From an uncultured Burkholderiales bacterium (lineage in GTDB: Bacteria; Pseudomonadota; Gammaproteobacteria; Burkholderiales; Burkholderiaceae_C), in contig CAIKNE010000126.1 of NCBI GenBank assembly GCA_903828695.1, positions 48,895-112,894 on the forward strand: a stretch of 64,000 bases of DNA, written 5' to 3'. Shown piece after piece: positions 1 to 9,870 of this stretch. The position numbers and the translations under genes were made by a program. The notes beneath the pieces are model-generated. The model was not told where the DNA came from, ran no database searches, and saw only the letters and a list, made by a program, of their open reading frames with translations. Positions within the stretch are counted from its first letter, which is position 1. Every line of letters starts with the position of its first letter.

Positions 1-254
1 TGAAGATCTTCGTCTTTTGCACCAGGGGTATAAAGCGGGTGTATCCCGAGGGCATAAAGATCATTGAACCGGTGTGCTAAATTTTGTACAACTTCAAAAT
101 TATTGCTATCAACAGCCGGAATCAAACACAGATCAACCCCTGCACGCCTTGCTCTATCGCGCATTGCATCCGAGTCAACCCCAAACTCGCTTGCGTCTAG
201 ATGACAGTGGGAGTCTATAAATCTAGGGGAGCCCTTTGCAGGAAAGGAATTCAT
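1..254 (-). CDS. tatD: TatD family metal-dependent hydrolase (N-terminal part; runs off the window start)
   Basis: Reverse-strand translation from ATG at 254 gives MNSFPAKGSPRFIDSHCHLDASEFG..., containing the TatD FIDSHCHLD metal-binding motif; not in the ORF track. Confidence 0.8.
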   Translation of the reverse strand, partial: MNSFPAKGSPRFIDSHCHLDASEFGVDSDAMRDRARRAGVDLCLIPAVDSNNFEVVQNLAHRFNDLYALGIHPLYTPGAKDEDL

Positions 255-291
255 GGAGGGATTATGGGTGGCGCTTGTGCACTGAATTCAT

Positions 292-975
292 TTAGCTGAC
301 CTCTTCAAGTTGACCTTGAATGAGCCTGTACCTTCTGGAGCAGCGGGCGGCTAAGGATTCGTCATGCGTTACAACCACAAAGGACATGGACTGATCCGTG
401 GTCAACTCAAGCATCAAATCAAATACCGAGCTGGCTGCGCCTCGGTCTAAATTCCCCGTCGGCTCGTCCGCGAGCAAACACTTTGGCTTAATCACCAAGG
501 CCCTCGCAATTGCAACACGTTGTCGCTCACCCCCTGAGAGTTCACTGGGCATGTGATGCAAACGCGCGCCCAACCCAACTTTTTGCAAGACCGCCTTAGC
601 TTGCTCACGGGCCCGGGTTTTATCCACACGAGCGATCATCAGTGGCATCGCAACATTGTCAATTGCATCAAACTCTTGCAATAAATGATGAAACTGATAA
701 ACAAAACCCAGTGAGCGGTTACGAGCACTGTCGCGTGCGCGTTCTTGCATATTGGAGAAATCCTCCCCCAACAACTGGACAATGCCCTCACTTGGGTTGT
801 CCAGCCCACCCAGCAAATGCAGGAGCGTACTCTTGCCCGACCCAGAGGCGCCGAGAATTGCAACTGAATCCCCCTCTTTGACCGTTAGTTCAACGCCGCT
901 TAGAACCGTGATCTCGTTGGGAGCTTCCAAGAATTTGCGCGTAAGTCCCTTTGCTCTTAATACAGTATTATTCAT
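292..975 (-). CDS. lolD: Lipoprotein-releasing ABC transporter ATP-binding protein LolD
   Basis: Walker A GASGSGKS, signature LSGGERQRVAIARAL, Walker B LLADEPTGNLD; overlaps lolC/E-like permease by 8 bp. Confidence 0.93.
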   Translation of the reverse strand: MNNTVLRAKGLTRKFLEAPNEITVLSGVELTVKEGDSVAILGASGSGKSTLLHLLGGLDNPSEGIVQLLGEDFSNMQERARDSARNRSLGFVYQFHHLLQEFDAIDNVAMPLMIARVDKTRAREQAKAVLQKVGLGARLHHMPSELSGGERQRVAIARALVIKPKCLLADEPTGNLDRGAASSVFDLMLELTTDQSMSFVVVTHDESLAARCSRRYRLIQGQLEEVS

Positions 976-2215
976 ATCTTAGGGCCTGTGCAGGTTGAAC
1001 GCGACTCGCGCGCCAACTCGGATAAAGGGTGGCGCAAAGTGACATGATTAAAGAGATAAAAATGATGGGCAATATATCGGCAGATTGGGGATCGCTGGGC
1101 ATTTTACTGATGAGATAAATATCCCGCGGCAGAAAACTCATCCCCAGCAAATGCTCTATGGCCGGAACAATCACATCTATATTAAAGGCCACCCCCAAAC
1201 CCAAAGCCGCCCCGATCAAGGTCCCACCAACGCCGATGAGCGCGCCTTGAACCATAAAGATCAACAAAATAGAGCGAGCGCTTGCGCCCATCGTGCGCAA
1301 AATGGCAATATCCGCCCGCTTATCGGTCACCGTCATGACCAGAGTGCTAACCAAATTAAATGCGGCGACTGCAACGATCAAGGTCAAAATAATGAACATC
1401 ATCCGCTTCTCAATTTGTACTGCGCTAAACCATGTTTTATTTTGTCGCGTCCAGTCCCTCACAAAAAGTTGAGGGGGAAGGGTCTGCAGTAAATCATCAG
1501 CTACTTGTCGAGCGCGCTGAGGATCTTTAACCTTTAAGCGCATCCCCATTGGGCCCGTGAGCCTGAAGATACGCTCAGCGTCATCAATGGAGATGAGTGC
1601 CAAACTTGAATCAAAATCGTAATGCCCTGTATCCAATACACCCACTACTCGCAACTGCTTTAAACGAGGAATCACCCCCGCTGGCGTCACCTGGCCCTCA
1701 GGTGCAATGAGGGTCACTGGCTCTCCTACGCTCACACCTAATGAGCGGGCAAGCTCTATTCCCAGCACAACGTTATAGGATCCAGGCAGCAGTTGAGCCT
1801 GAACGGAAGCTGGTAACTGAGTCACCACATCTGTAACCTCGGCCTCTTGCGCAGGGTCAATCCCGCGCACCAATGCACCCCTCATATCCTCTCCGTGCGC
1901 CATCAGCACTTGAGCGTAAACAAACGGGGCAGTAGCCACGACTTCAGTATTTTTCAAAGCCAATGATTTAACGCTCTCATAATCCTCAACGCTCTCCCCA
2001 CTTGCAGACAAAATCTCCACATGCGAGAGCACCGCAATCATTCGGTCTCTGACCTCTTTTTGGAAACCGTTCATCACACTCAAGACAATAATGAGCGCAG
2101 CCACCCCTAACGCAATGCCCGTCATGGATACGGCAGAGATGAAGGATATAAAACCGTTTTTACGCGTTGACTTCCCCGCCCTCGTGTAACGCCATCCAAT
2201 CAATAATTCAAACAA
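968..2215 (-). CDS. lolC: Lipoprotein-releasing ABC transporter permease LolC/LolE family
   Basis: 415 aa, N-terminal FELLIGWRYTRAGKSTRKNGFISFISAVSMTGIALGVAALIIVLSVMNGFQKE and C-terminal FtsX-like domain; operon with lolD. Confidence 0.92.
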   Translation of the reverse strand: MFELLIGWRYTRAGKSTRKNGFISFISAVSMTGIALGVAALIIVLSVMNGFQKEVRDRMIAVLSHVEILSASGESVEDYESVKSLALKNTEVVATAPFVYAQVLMAHGEDMRGALVRGIDPAQEAEVTDVVTQLPASVQAQLLPGSYNVVLGIELARSLGVSVGEPVTLIAPEGQVTPAGVIPRLKQLRVVGVLDTGHYDFDSSLALISIDDAERIFRLTGPMGMRLKVKDPQRARQVADDLLQTLPPQLFVRDWTRQNKTWFSAVQIEKRMMFIILTLIVAVAAFNLVSTLVMTVTDKRADIAILRTMGASARSILLIFMVQGALIGVGGTLIGAALGLGVAFNIDVIVPAIEHLLGMSFLPRDIYLISKMPSDPQSADILPIIFISLIMSLCATLYPSWRASRVQPAQALRYE

Positions 2216-2260
2216 AATAATAATCTTTCAAATTAATATTGCGCAGTTTGCACCTCGCGC

Positions 2261-3340
2261 ATGCAATCCCTATGCACAATCTTGCACAATCACATCATGC
2301 AAAACATTCCCAAAAAACTCATCTTGAGTCATGCCCTCCCCCCCAATGATACCTACACCCAAGGACTGGATCACGATCAGTCATCTCCTCAACTCATTGA
2401 CCAGTTAGATGTTCCTCATCTAAGACGCATACTAAAGCTCTCCAAGCCTAGTCAGAAGGCGAGGGTTTTGCACGGCGCGATGAACACCCCTGCTGAGATG
2501 GCCACAGCCCAAGGGATGGGCTGGAACTTGGAGGACGGTGAATTGCCTTTTGCAGCCCTAAAAGCAATTGAGCTTGGACTCCAGGGAATCACAAAAACAA
2601 TTGCCAATCACTGGGCTTTCATCACTTTATGTTCTTGGCACGTTCAACACGGTCAAGTCACCTTTAGTGCGGATGCAAACGCACTAGGCCTCACGCGCTC
2701 CGAGTCCGAGGAGGTCCTCGCAGTCATGAAACCTTACTTTGAGGAGGACTTGATCCATATTATCTCGCACCCCCAACTTCCACCAGGACAATGGTTAGCT
2801 TACAGCGATCACTTTGATGCACTCTCAAGCGCAAGCGTCAACCGGGTATCGGGGCGGGTCATTGATGATTTTTTGATAGGTACCGGCAAAAGCTCTCATC
2901 ACAAAAGCGCAAGAACACTTAGGAGATTGCAAAATGAGATGCAAATGCTGTTGTACCAGCATCCCATCAACGACCACCGCCCTGTTGGTATCAACTCGTT
3001 TTGGATAAGTGGTACCGGTACTATGCAGGCCAACGCCTTGCAGAGCATACAAAAACTTTATTCAAATATTCAAATCATAGATTTTTCTTCAAAAGACACG
3101 GATATCCTCCAACCCCTAAGCCCGCAGTGGGTGAGCAAGTGGTCTGCAAAATGGGAGGAGATTGACGCAACCATTCTCCCCTCCTATTTAGATGCTTTTC
3201 TAAACGCAACGCAAGACACACAGATAAGTCTTTGTAATGACACGGCTTGCATCACGCTTGCGCCACTTGGGATTTCTTGGACCCGAAGCTTAAAGACATT
3301 TTTAAGAGCATCCAAAATATCTCGCAGTCTTGGCTGTTAG
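2261..3340 (+). CDS. Conserved hypothetical protein adjacent to recJ (phosphoglycerate mutase/alkaline phosphatase-like annotation likely); start may be ATG at 2297
   Basis: Full-length ORF of 359 aa, 36 bp upstream of recJ on the same strand; internal ATG gives MQNIPKKLILSHALPP. Confidence 0.65.
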   Translation: MQSLCTILHNHIMQNIPKKLILSHALPPNDTYTQGLDHDQSSPQLIDQLDVPHLRRILKLSKPSQKARVLHGAMNTPAEMATAQGMGWNLEDGELPFAALKAIELGLQGITKTIANHWAFITLCSWHVQHGQVTFSADANALGLTRSESEEVLAVMKPYFEEDLIHIISHPQLPPGQWLAYSDHFDALSSASVNRVSGRVIDDFLIGTGKSSHHKSARTLRRLQNEMQMLLYQHPINDHRPVGINSFWISGTGTMQANALQSIQKLYSNIQIIDFSSKDTDILQPLSPQWVSKWSAKWEEIDATILPSYLDAFLNATQDTQISLCNDTACITLAPLGISWTRSLKTFLRASKISRSLGC

Positions 3341-3376
3341 GGTTTTATTTTTTCATCCATTGGTAAATAGTCGCAA

Positions 3377-5179
3377 ATGAGTGATATGCCCCTTATCAAA
3401 ATACGTACGCCAAATCCGCGTCTTATCTGGCAGCTAGAGCACCCGCCAGTCCGTTCCCAGACCTCCGAGCCCAGCACTGCTTTAGTGCATCCTTTGATGG
3501 CCCGGCTTTTCGCCAGTCGGGGAGTGGATAATGCGCTTGATTTAGATCCAGACCTCAAACACCTACTCCCCCCTGAAACACTTTTAGGCATGCCCGGCGC
3601 AGCCGCCTTGCTCCTAGATGCAATTGTGCAAAACAAGTCGATCTGTGTGGTTGCAGACTACGACTGTGACGGTGCAAGCGCCTGCGCTCTAGCCATCAAA
3701 GGCCTGGGGATGCTGGGTGCTAAGCGCCTAAGCTACTTGGTTCCAGACAGAGTTGTAGATGGGTACGGACTGACGCCAGAGATCTCCAAACGCGTTGCAT
3801 CCACGGGCGCACAGGTCCTCATCACAGTGGATAACGGAATTGCAAGCTTAGAGGGGGTTCAAGTGGCAAGGGACTTGGGCCTTCAAGTTTTGATCACTGA
3901 TCATCATCTCCCGGCCCAAAAAATTCCTAACGCAAACGCCATCGTGAACCCGAACCAACCGGGTTGCAATTTTGCGAGTAAACATCTCTCGGGTGTAGGC
4001 GTTATGTTCTACGTCTTACTCGGTCTTCGCGCTCACATGCGCTCACTGGGCATGTTTGGTGAATCTGCACGCGACAATAGTAGGCACCCGCAGCACATAC
4101 CTCGCGCTCAACCCAAACTTGATGCGCTATTGCCTCTTGTTGCTTTGGGGAGCGTTGCCGACGTAGTCTCACTTGATGCTAACAATAGAAGACTCGTGGA
4201 GCAAGGACTCAGACGCATCCGAGCACTGCATATGCCGGTGGGCTTGCGGTGCCTATTTGAGGTGTGCGATAAAGATGCTGCTAAAGCGAGCGCGCAAGAT
4301 CTTGGGTTCTTTATTGGCCCTCGCATCAACGCTGCAGGACGTCTAGCTGACATGACCATTGGAATCGAATGCTTGCTGAGCGATTCTTATGAACAGGCAC
4401 ACCACCTGGCTGAAGAGTTGCACAACATTAACGTCCAAAGGCGCAGTGTTGAAGCAACGATGCTGGACGGAGCGTGGGAGGCAGCAGCACAAAAATCATT
4501 AAAGCAATCAAACCAAAATCACGCCTTATGTGTATTTGATTCTAGTTTTCATGAAGGTGTAGTCGGTATTGTTGCCTCCAGAATAAAAGATCGCCACCAT
4601 ATGCCGACCTTTGTATTCGCCCCCAGTCAGATGAGCACCCCACAGGGAAGCGTTGCAGTCATCAAAGGCTCTGGGCGCTCGATCCCTGGCTTTCATTTGA
4701 GAGACGCGCTTGACTGGGTCTCCAAGCGACATCCCCATTTGCTGATCAAATTCGGTGGTCATGCAATGGCAGCAGGTTGCACAATTTTAGAAAAAGATTT
4801 TCAGGTCTTTGAAAGCTCTTTATCAGAGGTCACAAAGGCTTGGCTCGGCGATATCCGAGGCTTGAAAGAACTTTGGACTGACGGAGCGTTAGAAAAACAA
4901 TATTTCAACACCGAAGTTGTCCAAACGTTACAAGCCCAAGTTTGGGGGCAAGGTTTTCCTGCTCCCCTATTTTGTAATCCAGTTGAAATACTCAAACAAC
5001 GCATTGTTGGAGAGAAGCACTTATCCATGAAAGTGCTCCTGCACGACTTGGAGTGCGATGCAATTTGGTTTAACCACACTCAGTCCCTGGACAGCAAAAC
5101 TGAGTTGGTCTACAAAGTTGAGCTTGATACTTGGATGGGCAGACAAAAGTTGAAACTTTATGTGGAGGCCTCAAAATAG
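3377..5179 (+). CDS. recJ: Single-stranded-DNA-specific exonuclease RecJ
   Basis: 600 aa with DHH-family motifs VVADYDCDGASA, LITVDNGIAS, ITDHHLP, GPRINAAGRLADM, GGHAMAAG. Confidence 0.95.
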   Translation: MSDMPLIKIRTPNPRLIWQLEHPPVRSQTSEPSTALVHPLMARLFASRGVDNALDLDPDLKHLLPPETLLGMPGAAALLLDAIVQNKSICVVADYDCDGASACALAIKGLGMLGAKRLSYLVPDRVVDGYGLTPEISKRVASTGAQVLITVDNGIASLEGVQVARDLGLQVLITDHHLPAQKIPNANAIVNPNQPGCNFASKHLSGVGVMFYVLLGLRAHMRSLGMFGESARDNSRHPQHIPRAQPKLDALLPLVALGSVADVVSLDANNRRLVEQGLRRIRALHMPVGLRCLFEVCDKDAAKASAQDLGFFIGPRINAAGRLADMTIGIECLLSDSYEQAHHLAEELHNINVQRRSVEATMLDGAWEAAAQKSLKQSNQNHALCVFDSSFHEGVVGIVASRIKDRHHMPTFVFAPSQMSTPQGSVAVIKGSGRSIPGFHLRDALDWVSKRHPHLLIKFGGHAMAAGCTILEKDFQVFESSLSEVTKAWLGDIRGLKELWTDGALEKQYFNTEVVQTLQAQVWGQGFPAPLFCNPVEILKQRIVGEKHLSMKVLLHDLECDAIWFNHTQSLDSKTELVYKVELDTWMGRQKLKLYVEASK

Positions 5180-5294
5180 AGGAACCAGGCGCCTGCGACC
5201 TCATCAATAAGACAAAATGGAGCACTTAGGTCCTCGGATTCACCCTCAATTCAACTTAAAACACAATCCCACAAGCTCAGTCTAAAATACAGGG

Positions 5295-6146
5295 GTGAAT
5301 TATTCAAACGCCGATCTCCACTGCCACTCCATCGTATCCGACGGGACCCTAACACCCGAGGCGCTCGCTCAGCGTGCCAAGTCAAACGGTGTAGACCTAT
5401 GGTCACTGACCGATCACGACGAAATTGGTGGCCAAGATCGCGCCATTAAAGCCGCCCAAGCGGTTGGACTTGCCTACCTCACAGGCACCGAGATTTCTGT
5501 CAGCTTCGCTGGTAAAACGGTCCATATCGTTGGACTCGGGTTTGACCATACCCAGGCTTCTATGGCTGAGGGTTTGCTGGCAACCCGTGGGGGACGCGAG
5601 GAAAGGGCACAGGACATGGCCGCCCAACTGGAGAAAGTGGGAATCAAGGGCGCTTACGACGGCGCACTCAAATATGTGGGCAACCCTGAGTTGATATCGA
5701 GAACCCATTTCGCAAGGTTTTTGGTCGAAAGCGGCGTTTGCTCGGACACATCAGAAGTTTTTCGTAAATATCTAACAGAAGGCAAACCCGGTTTCGTCGA
5801 GCACAAATGGGCCCAATTAGGTAACGCAGTCAAATGGATTACGGGCGCTAATGGAATTGCTGTGATTGCGCACCCTGCTCGCTACGCGTTTAGTCCGAAC
5901 GAAGAGTATGCACTGATAACTGAATTCATTGCCCACGGAGGGCGAGGCATTGAAGTGGTGACGGGCAGCCATACCGAAGCAGAAGCCGTTCGGTATGCAG
6001 ACGTAGCCCGTGAATTCAACCTTTTGGCATCCAGGGGTAGTGACTTTCACAGCCCTCATGAGAGCAGACTTGACCTGGGCTCATTGTCGGCATTACCGCG
6101 TGACTTGACACCCGTTTGGACCTTACTCAATGAGCGAGTGCACTGA
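5295..6146 (+). CDS. PHP domain phosphoesterase (RNase AM/YciV/TrpH type); GTG start
   Basis: ADLHCHSIVSDGTLTPEAL, LTDHDEIGG, RGSDFHSPHE motifs of PHP phosphoesterases. Confidence 0.85.
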   Translation: MNYSNADLHCHSIVSDGTLTPEALAQRAKSNGVDLWSLTDHDEIGGQDRAIKAAQAVGLAYLTGTEISVSFAGKTVHIVGLGFDHTQASMAEGLLATRGGREERAQDMAAQLEKVGIKGAYDGALKYVGNPELISRTHFARFLVESGVCSDTSEVFRKYLTEGKPGFVEHKWAQLGNAVKWITGANGIAVIAHPARYAFSPNEEYALITEFIAHGGRGIEVVTGSHTEAEAVRYADVAREFNLLASRGSDFHSPHESRLDLGSLSALPRDLTPVWTLLNERVH

Positions 6147-6248
6147 AACATATGACCGCTTTAGCAAAGCACTTTTGCAGGTCTTAAGCCACTTTTGCGA
6201 TGCCCACTGGGCTCATCAACTTTAACGCACAACTCTCTCATTCACACC

Positions 6249-7130
6249 ATGTCCAATCGTCCGTTTTTATTAGGTGTGATTTCTCTGGTATGTTCGCTAC
6301 TTTGTTTTTCGGTCCTAGATACGACCAACAAATATCTGATGAGTGCGGTGCCCCTTTTGATGGTGATGTGGTTTAGATACGCTGCTCACTCTACTTTAAG
6401 CGCTGCTTTTTTATTACCCAAAAGAGGACGCGCGCTTTTTAGAACCAATCGATTGAAGCTGCAGATTTTGCGAGGCTTGTTACTTTTGATGAGTAGCGCC
6501 CTTGCTTTTCTTAGCCTACAAAGAATGCCGGTCGCAGAATTTGCAGCTATAGGGATGCTGACTCCGTTACTGGTGATGGTTTTGTCACATTTCTTTTTAA
6601 AGGAACACGTCTCTTTATTCAGAAATATATGCGTGGTTGGTGGCTTAATTGGGGCATTAATCATTGTGCGCCCTGGGGGTAATTTAAAAGGCTATGACGC
6701 CCTTTTCCCACTTACGATGTCAGTCTCCAATGCGCTCTACCAAGTGCTCACGAGCTACTTATCACGAACCGAAGATCCCATGACGTTACATCTTTTTACG
6801 GGGTGGGTAGGATTTTTAGTTTGCTCGGTCCTTGTGCCCTGGTCGTGGGACGTTAATTTAAGTACTTCCTTTTGGCTCTTAATGTGTTTATCTGGAGTGA
6901 CGGGCACTTTAGGTCATTACTTGTTGATCGTTGGATTCTCCAAAGCTCCCGCCAATCGTTTGGCACCTTACTTATATCTGCAAATTGTTTTTTCATGGTT
7001 TACGGGTTGGGTTGTATTTGGCTATAACCCTCAGGGACTTGAGTTAGCGGGTATCGCTTTGATTGCCATCTGCGGCGTCGCAGCTGCTTGGCGCGGCGCC
7101 CCCAACCCATCGCCCAGTATTGTCCATTGA
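6249..7130 (+). CDS. DMT/EamA family transporter (probable start at ATG 6249; ORF extends to 6195)
   Basis: Ten-TM EamA-like pattern with duplicated domain; MSNRPFLLGVISLVCSLLCFSVLDTTNKYLM. Confidence 0.82.
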   Translation: MSNRPFLLGVISLVCSLLCFSVLDTTNKYLMSAVPLLMVMWFRYAAHSTLSAAFLLPKRGRALFRTNRLKLQILRGLLLLMSSALAFLSLQRMPVAEFAAIGMLTPLLVMVLSHFFLKEHVSLFRNICVVGGLIGALIIVRPGGNLKGYDALFPLTMSVSNALYQVLTSYLSRTEDPMTLHLFTGWVGFLVCSVLVPWSWDVNLSTSFWLLMCLSGVTGTLGHYLLIVGFSKAPANRLAPYLYLQIVFSWFTGWVVFGYNPQGLELAGIALIAICGVAAAWRGAPNPSPSIVH

Positions 7131-7167
7131 TCGACGCACAATAAACTACTTTACAAATCACCTTAGC

Positions 7168-7803
7168 ATGACCCTTCGCCTTATCGTTCACCCAGACAAC
7201 CCGCAGAGTAGGTTTTTAAAACAAGCGGCAAAAATTCTAGCCAGCGGTGGTATCGCAGCCGTTCCAACAGACTCCAGCTACGCGCTCGTTTGTCACCTAG
7301 AGGACAAGGCGGCGGTGGATAAGATTCGACGAATCCGCGGTGTCGATGAGAAGCACCACCTCACCTTGATTTGCAAAGACCTCTCGGAGTTAGCACACTA
7401 CGCCAGAGTTGATAACCGGCAATTTCGCTTAATCAAATCGGCAACCCCTGGACCCTTTACTTTTATATTAGAAGCCAGCAAGGAAGTTCCGCGAAGGGTT
7501 TGCCACCCCCAACGTAAAACCATTGGACTCAGAGTCCCTGATCATCCAGCGTTGCTTGAACTTTTGGCCAACCACGGAGCCCCCCTTCTCTCAACAACGC
7601 TGATTGCACCTGGAGAGAGCGAACCCATCAATGATCCCGACTTGATCGAGGAAAGGTTCCATAACTCCATTGACGTGATCATTGACGCAGGCGCTTGTCA
7701 CCTAGATCCGACCACGGTTGTTGACCTTACGCCGATGGGGGACGGGGGAGCTGCGGTGCTTATTCGCCAAGGTCGCGGCGAATTGGCTACATTGGGGCTG
7801 TAA
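7168..7803 (+). CDS. L-threonylcarbamoyladenylate synthase family protein (YciO/YrdC/Sua5-like); start likely ATG 7168
   Basis: GGIAAVPTDSSYALVC, KIRRIRGVDEKHHLTLICKDLSELA, PGPFTFILEAS, GLRVPDHP; YrdC fold motifs. Confidence 0.87.
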   Translation: MTLRLIVHPDNPQSRFLKQAAKILASGGIAAVPTDSSYALVCHLEDKAAVDKIRRIRGVDEKHHLTLICKDLSELAHYARVDNRQFRLIKSATPGPFTFILEASKEVPRRVCHPQRKTIGLRVPDHPALLELLANHGAPLLSTTLIAPGESEPINDPDLIEERFHNSIDVIIDAGACHLDPTTVVDLTPMGDGGAAVLIRQGRGELATLGL

Positions 7804-7980
7804 GCGGAAAGTTTTGCTATAAATCCGAAAGGACTAATTAGGTCTTAGCAAACGAAATGGAGTAGATTTCGATTAAAAGAGTATTAATGTATTAGGCATA
7901 TTCACCCATTTGTGGTAAAAAATAATCACTTTATCAATATTTTTAGCCTTTTTTAGTCATTCAAGTGAGAAAATGCAGGG

Positions 7981-8649
7981 GTGGATATCTCTCACCTCAT
8001 TCAAACCGTCACAGTCAACGCCTTACCGGTGTTGTTTGCAATCACCTTGCACGAGGCGGCTCATGGGTACGCGGCGAAATACTTTGGTGACAATACAGCC
8101 TGGCTTTTGGGAAGGGTAACGCTCAACCCAGTGCCCCATATTGATTTGGTAGGCACGCTCATCATGCCACTCATCATTTATTTTGCCACTGCTGGGACCT
8201 TCCTTTTTGGTTATGCCAAGCCAGTGCCCGTTCGATTTGGTGACCTGCGCAACCCCAAACGCGATATGGTTTGGGTAGCTTTAGCTGGTCCAGTCATGAA
8301 CTTAATGCAAGCCTTTATTTGGGGAGTGGCTTTGTACACTCTTTTAGGCTTTAACTTTGATGAAACTTTTTTCTTGGAAATGTGTAAAGCAGGCGTTTTG
8401 GTCAACATCGTCATGTTTGCTTTTAATCTCTTTCCCGTGCCCCCCTTAGACGGAGGTCGTGTTTTGGTGGGCTTACTGCCGCGCAAAATGGCAATGGAAT
8501 TTTCTCGTATAGAGCCTTACGGTTTTTATATTGTGATGGTTATGGTCTTCTTAAACATCATTAACCCCATTTGGATGACGCCAATCATGGGACTTACGTT
8601 TACGACATTAGACATCGCCCTGCATCCTCTCGAACTTTTATTTCGCTAA
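7981..8649 (+). CDS. Site-2 protease family (M50) membrane metalloprotease, GTG start
   Basis: TLHEAAHGYAAKYFGD (HExxH) and NLFPVPPLDGGRVL motifs in a multi-TM protein. Confidence 0.9.
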   Translation: MDISHLIQTVTVNALPVLFAITLHEAAHGYAAKYFGDNTAWLLGRVTLNPVPHIDLVGTLIMPLIIYFATAGTFLFGYAKPVPVRFGDLRNPKRDMVWVALAGPVMNLMQAFIWGVALYTLLGFNFDETFFLEMCKAGVLVNIVMFAFNLFPVPPLDGGRVLVGLLPRKMAMEFSRIEPYGFYIVMVMVFLNIINPIWMTPIMGLTFTTLDIALHPLELLFR

Positions 8650-8652
8650 TCC

Positions 8653-9849
8653 ATGAAAGAACGCGTTTTATCAGGCATGCGCCCTACCGGGGCACTCCAC
8701 TTGGGTCACTATCACGGGGCCCTTAAAAATTGGGTGCGCCTGCAAAGCGAGATGGAGTGTTACTACTTTGTCGCCGATTGGCACGCACTCACCACTCATT
8801 ATGAGAGCCGCGAGGTGATCGAGAAAAACGTCTACGAGATGGTGATCGATTGGCTTGCAGTAGGACTCGATCCCAATCAATGCACTATCTTTCTACAAAG
8901 CAAAATTCCCGAACACGCTGAGCTGTTCACACTCCTCGCAATGGGAACCCCCATAGGGTGGTTAGAGCGCGTTCCAACCTACAAAGATCAACAAGAAAAA
9001 CTAAAAGATCACGATCTCTCCACTTACGGCTTCTTGGGCTATCCCCTTTTGCAGTCCGCAGATATTTTGATCTACAAGGCCAAATATGTGCCCGTGGGGG
9101 AGGATCAGTCCTCCCACGTTGAGTTAACGCGCGAAGTGGCCCGCCGCTTCAATCATTTGTATGGTCGTGAGTTTGATTACGAACAGCGTGTTCAAGCCGT
9201 TTTATCAACCCTTCCCCCAGAGAGTGCAAAGAGGCTTGAAAAATCTCGTAAAAAGTTCCAAGAAGCTGGAGACCTCAAGGCCTTAGAAGGAGCGCTTGGG
9301 TTTATCAACGAGCAAACCCAACTCAACCCTCAGGACCGAGAGCGACTGATAGGGTATATGAAAGGGACGGGGCAGGAAATCTTGATTGAACCCCAAACTC
9401 TTTTGACTCAGGCTAGCAGGGTGCCTGGACTTGACGGCGCAAAAATGAGCAAAAGCTATAACAACTCAATCGCCATTCGGGAAGAAAAAGCCAATCTGGA
9501 GCAAAAAATCAGGCGCATGCCCACAGATCCAGCCAGAATTAAAAGAACAGATGCCGGGGATCCTAGTAGATGTCCTGTATGGCAATTCCACATTTTGTAT
9601 TCCAATGAGAGTACCCAAGAGTGGGTGCAAAAGGGGTGCAAAAGCGCCGCAATTGGATGCTTAGAATGTAAACAACCTGTCATAGACGGAATTTTGCGAG
9701 AACAACAACCCATGTTTGAACGTGCAGAGCCTTATATGTCGAATCCCAAAATTGTTAGAGAAATCGTTGAAAACGGTACAAATAAAGCGCGCCAAGTGGC
9801 TCAAGCAACGATGAGAGATGTGCGCTCGGCAATGGGTTTGAATTATTAA
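8653..9849 (+). CDS. trpS: Tryptophanyl-tRNA synthetase
   Basis: MKERVLSGMRPTGALHLGHYHGAL, KMSKSYNNS (KMSKS), class I aaRS. Confidence 0.95.
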   Translation: MKERVLSGMRPTGALHLGHYHGALKNWVRLQSEMECYYFVADWHALTTHYESREVIEKNVYEMVIDWLAVGLDPNQCTIFLQSKIPEHAELFTLLAMGTPIGWLERVPTYKDQQEKLKDHDLSTYGFLGYPLLQSADILIYKAKYVPVGEDQSSHVELTREVARRFNHLYGREFDYEQRVQAVLSTLPPESAKRLEKSRKKFQEAGDLKALEGALGFINEQTQLNPQDRERLIGYMKGTGQEILIEPQTLLTQASRVPGLDGAKMSKSYNNSIAIREEKANLEQKIRRMPTDPARIKRTDAGDPSRCPVWQFHILYSNESTQEWVQKGCKSAAIGCLECKQPVIDGILREQQPMFERAEPYMSNPKIVREIVENGTNKARQVAQATMRDVRSAMGLNY

Positions 9850-9870
9850 TGATTAGGGAGAGTAAATAAA

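Noticed and set aside
1085-1492. 135-aa plus-strand ORF inside lolC
   Set aside because: Antisense to a well-supported LolC/E permease; Asn/Gln/His-rich composition typical of shadow ORFs
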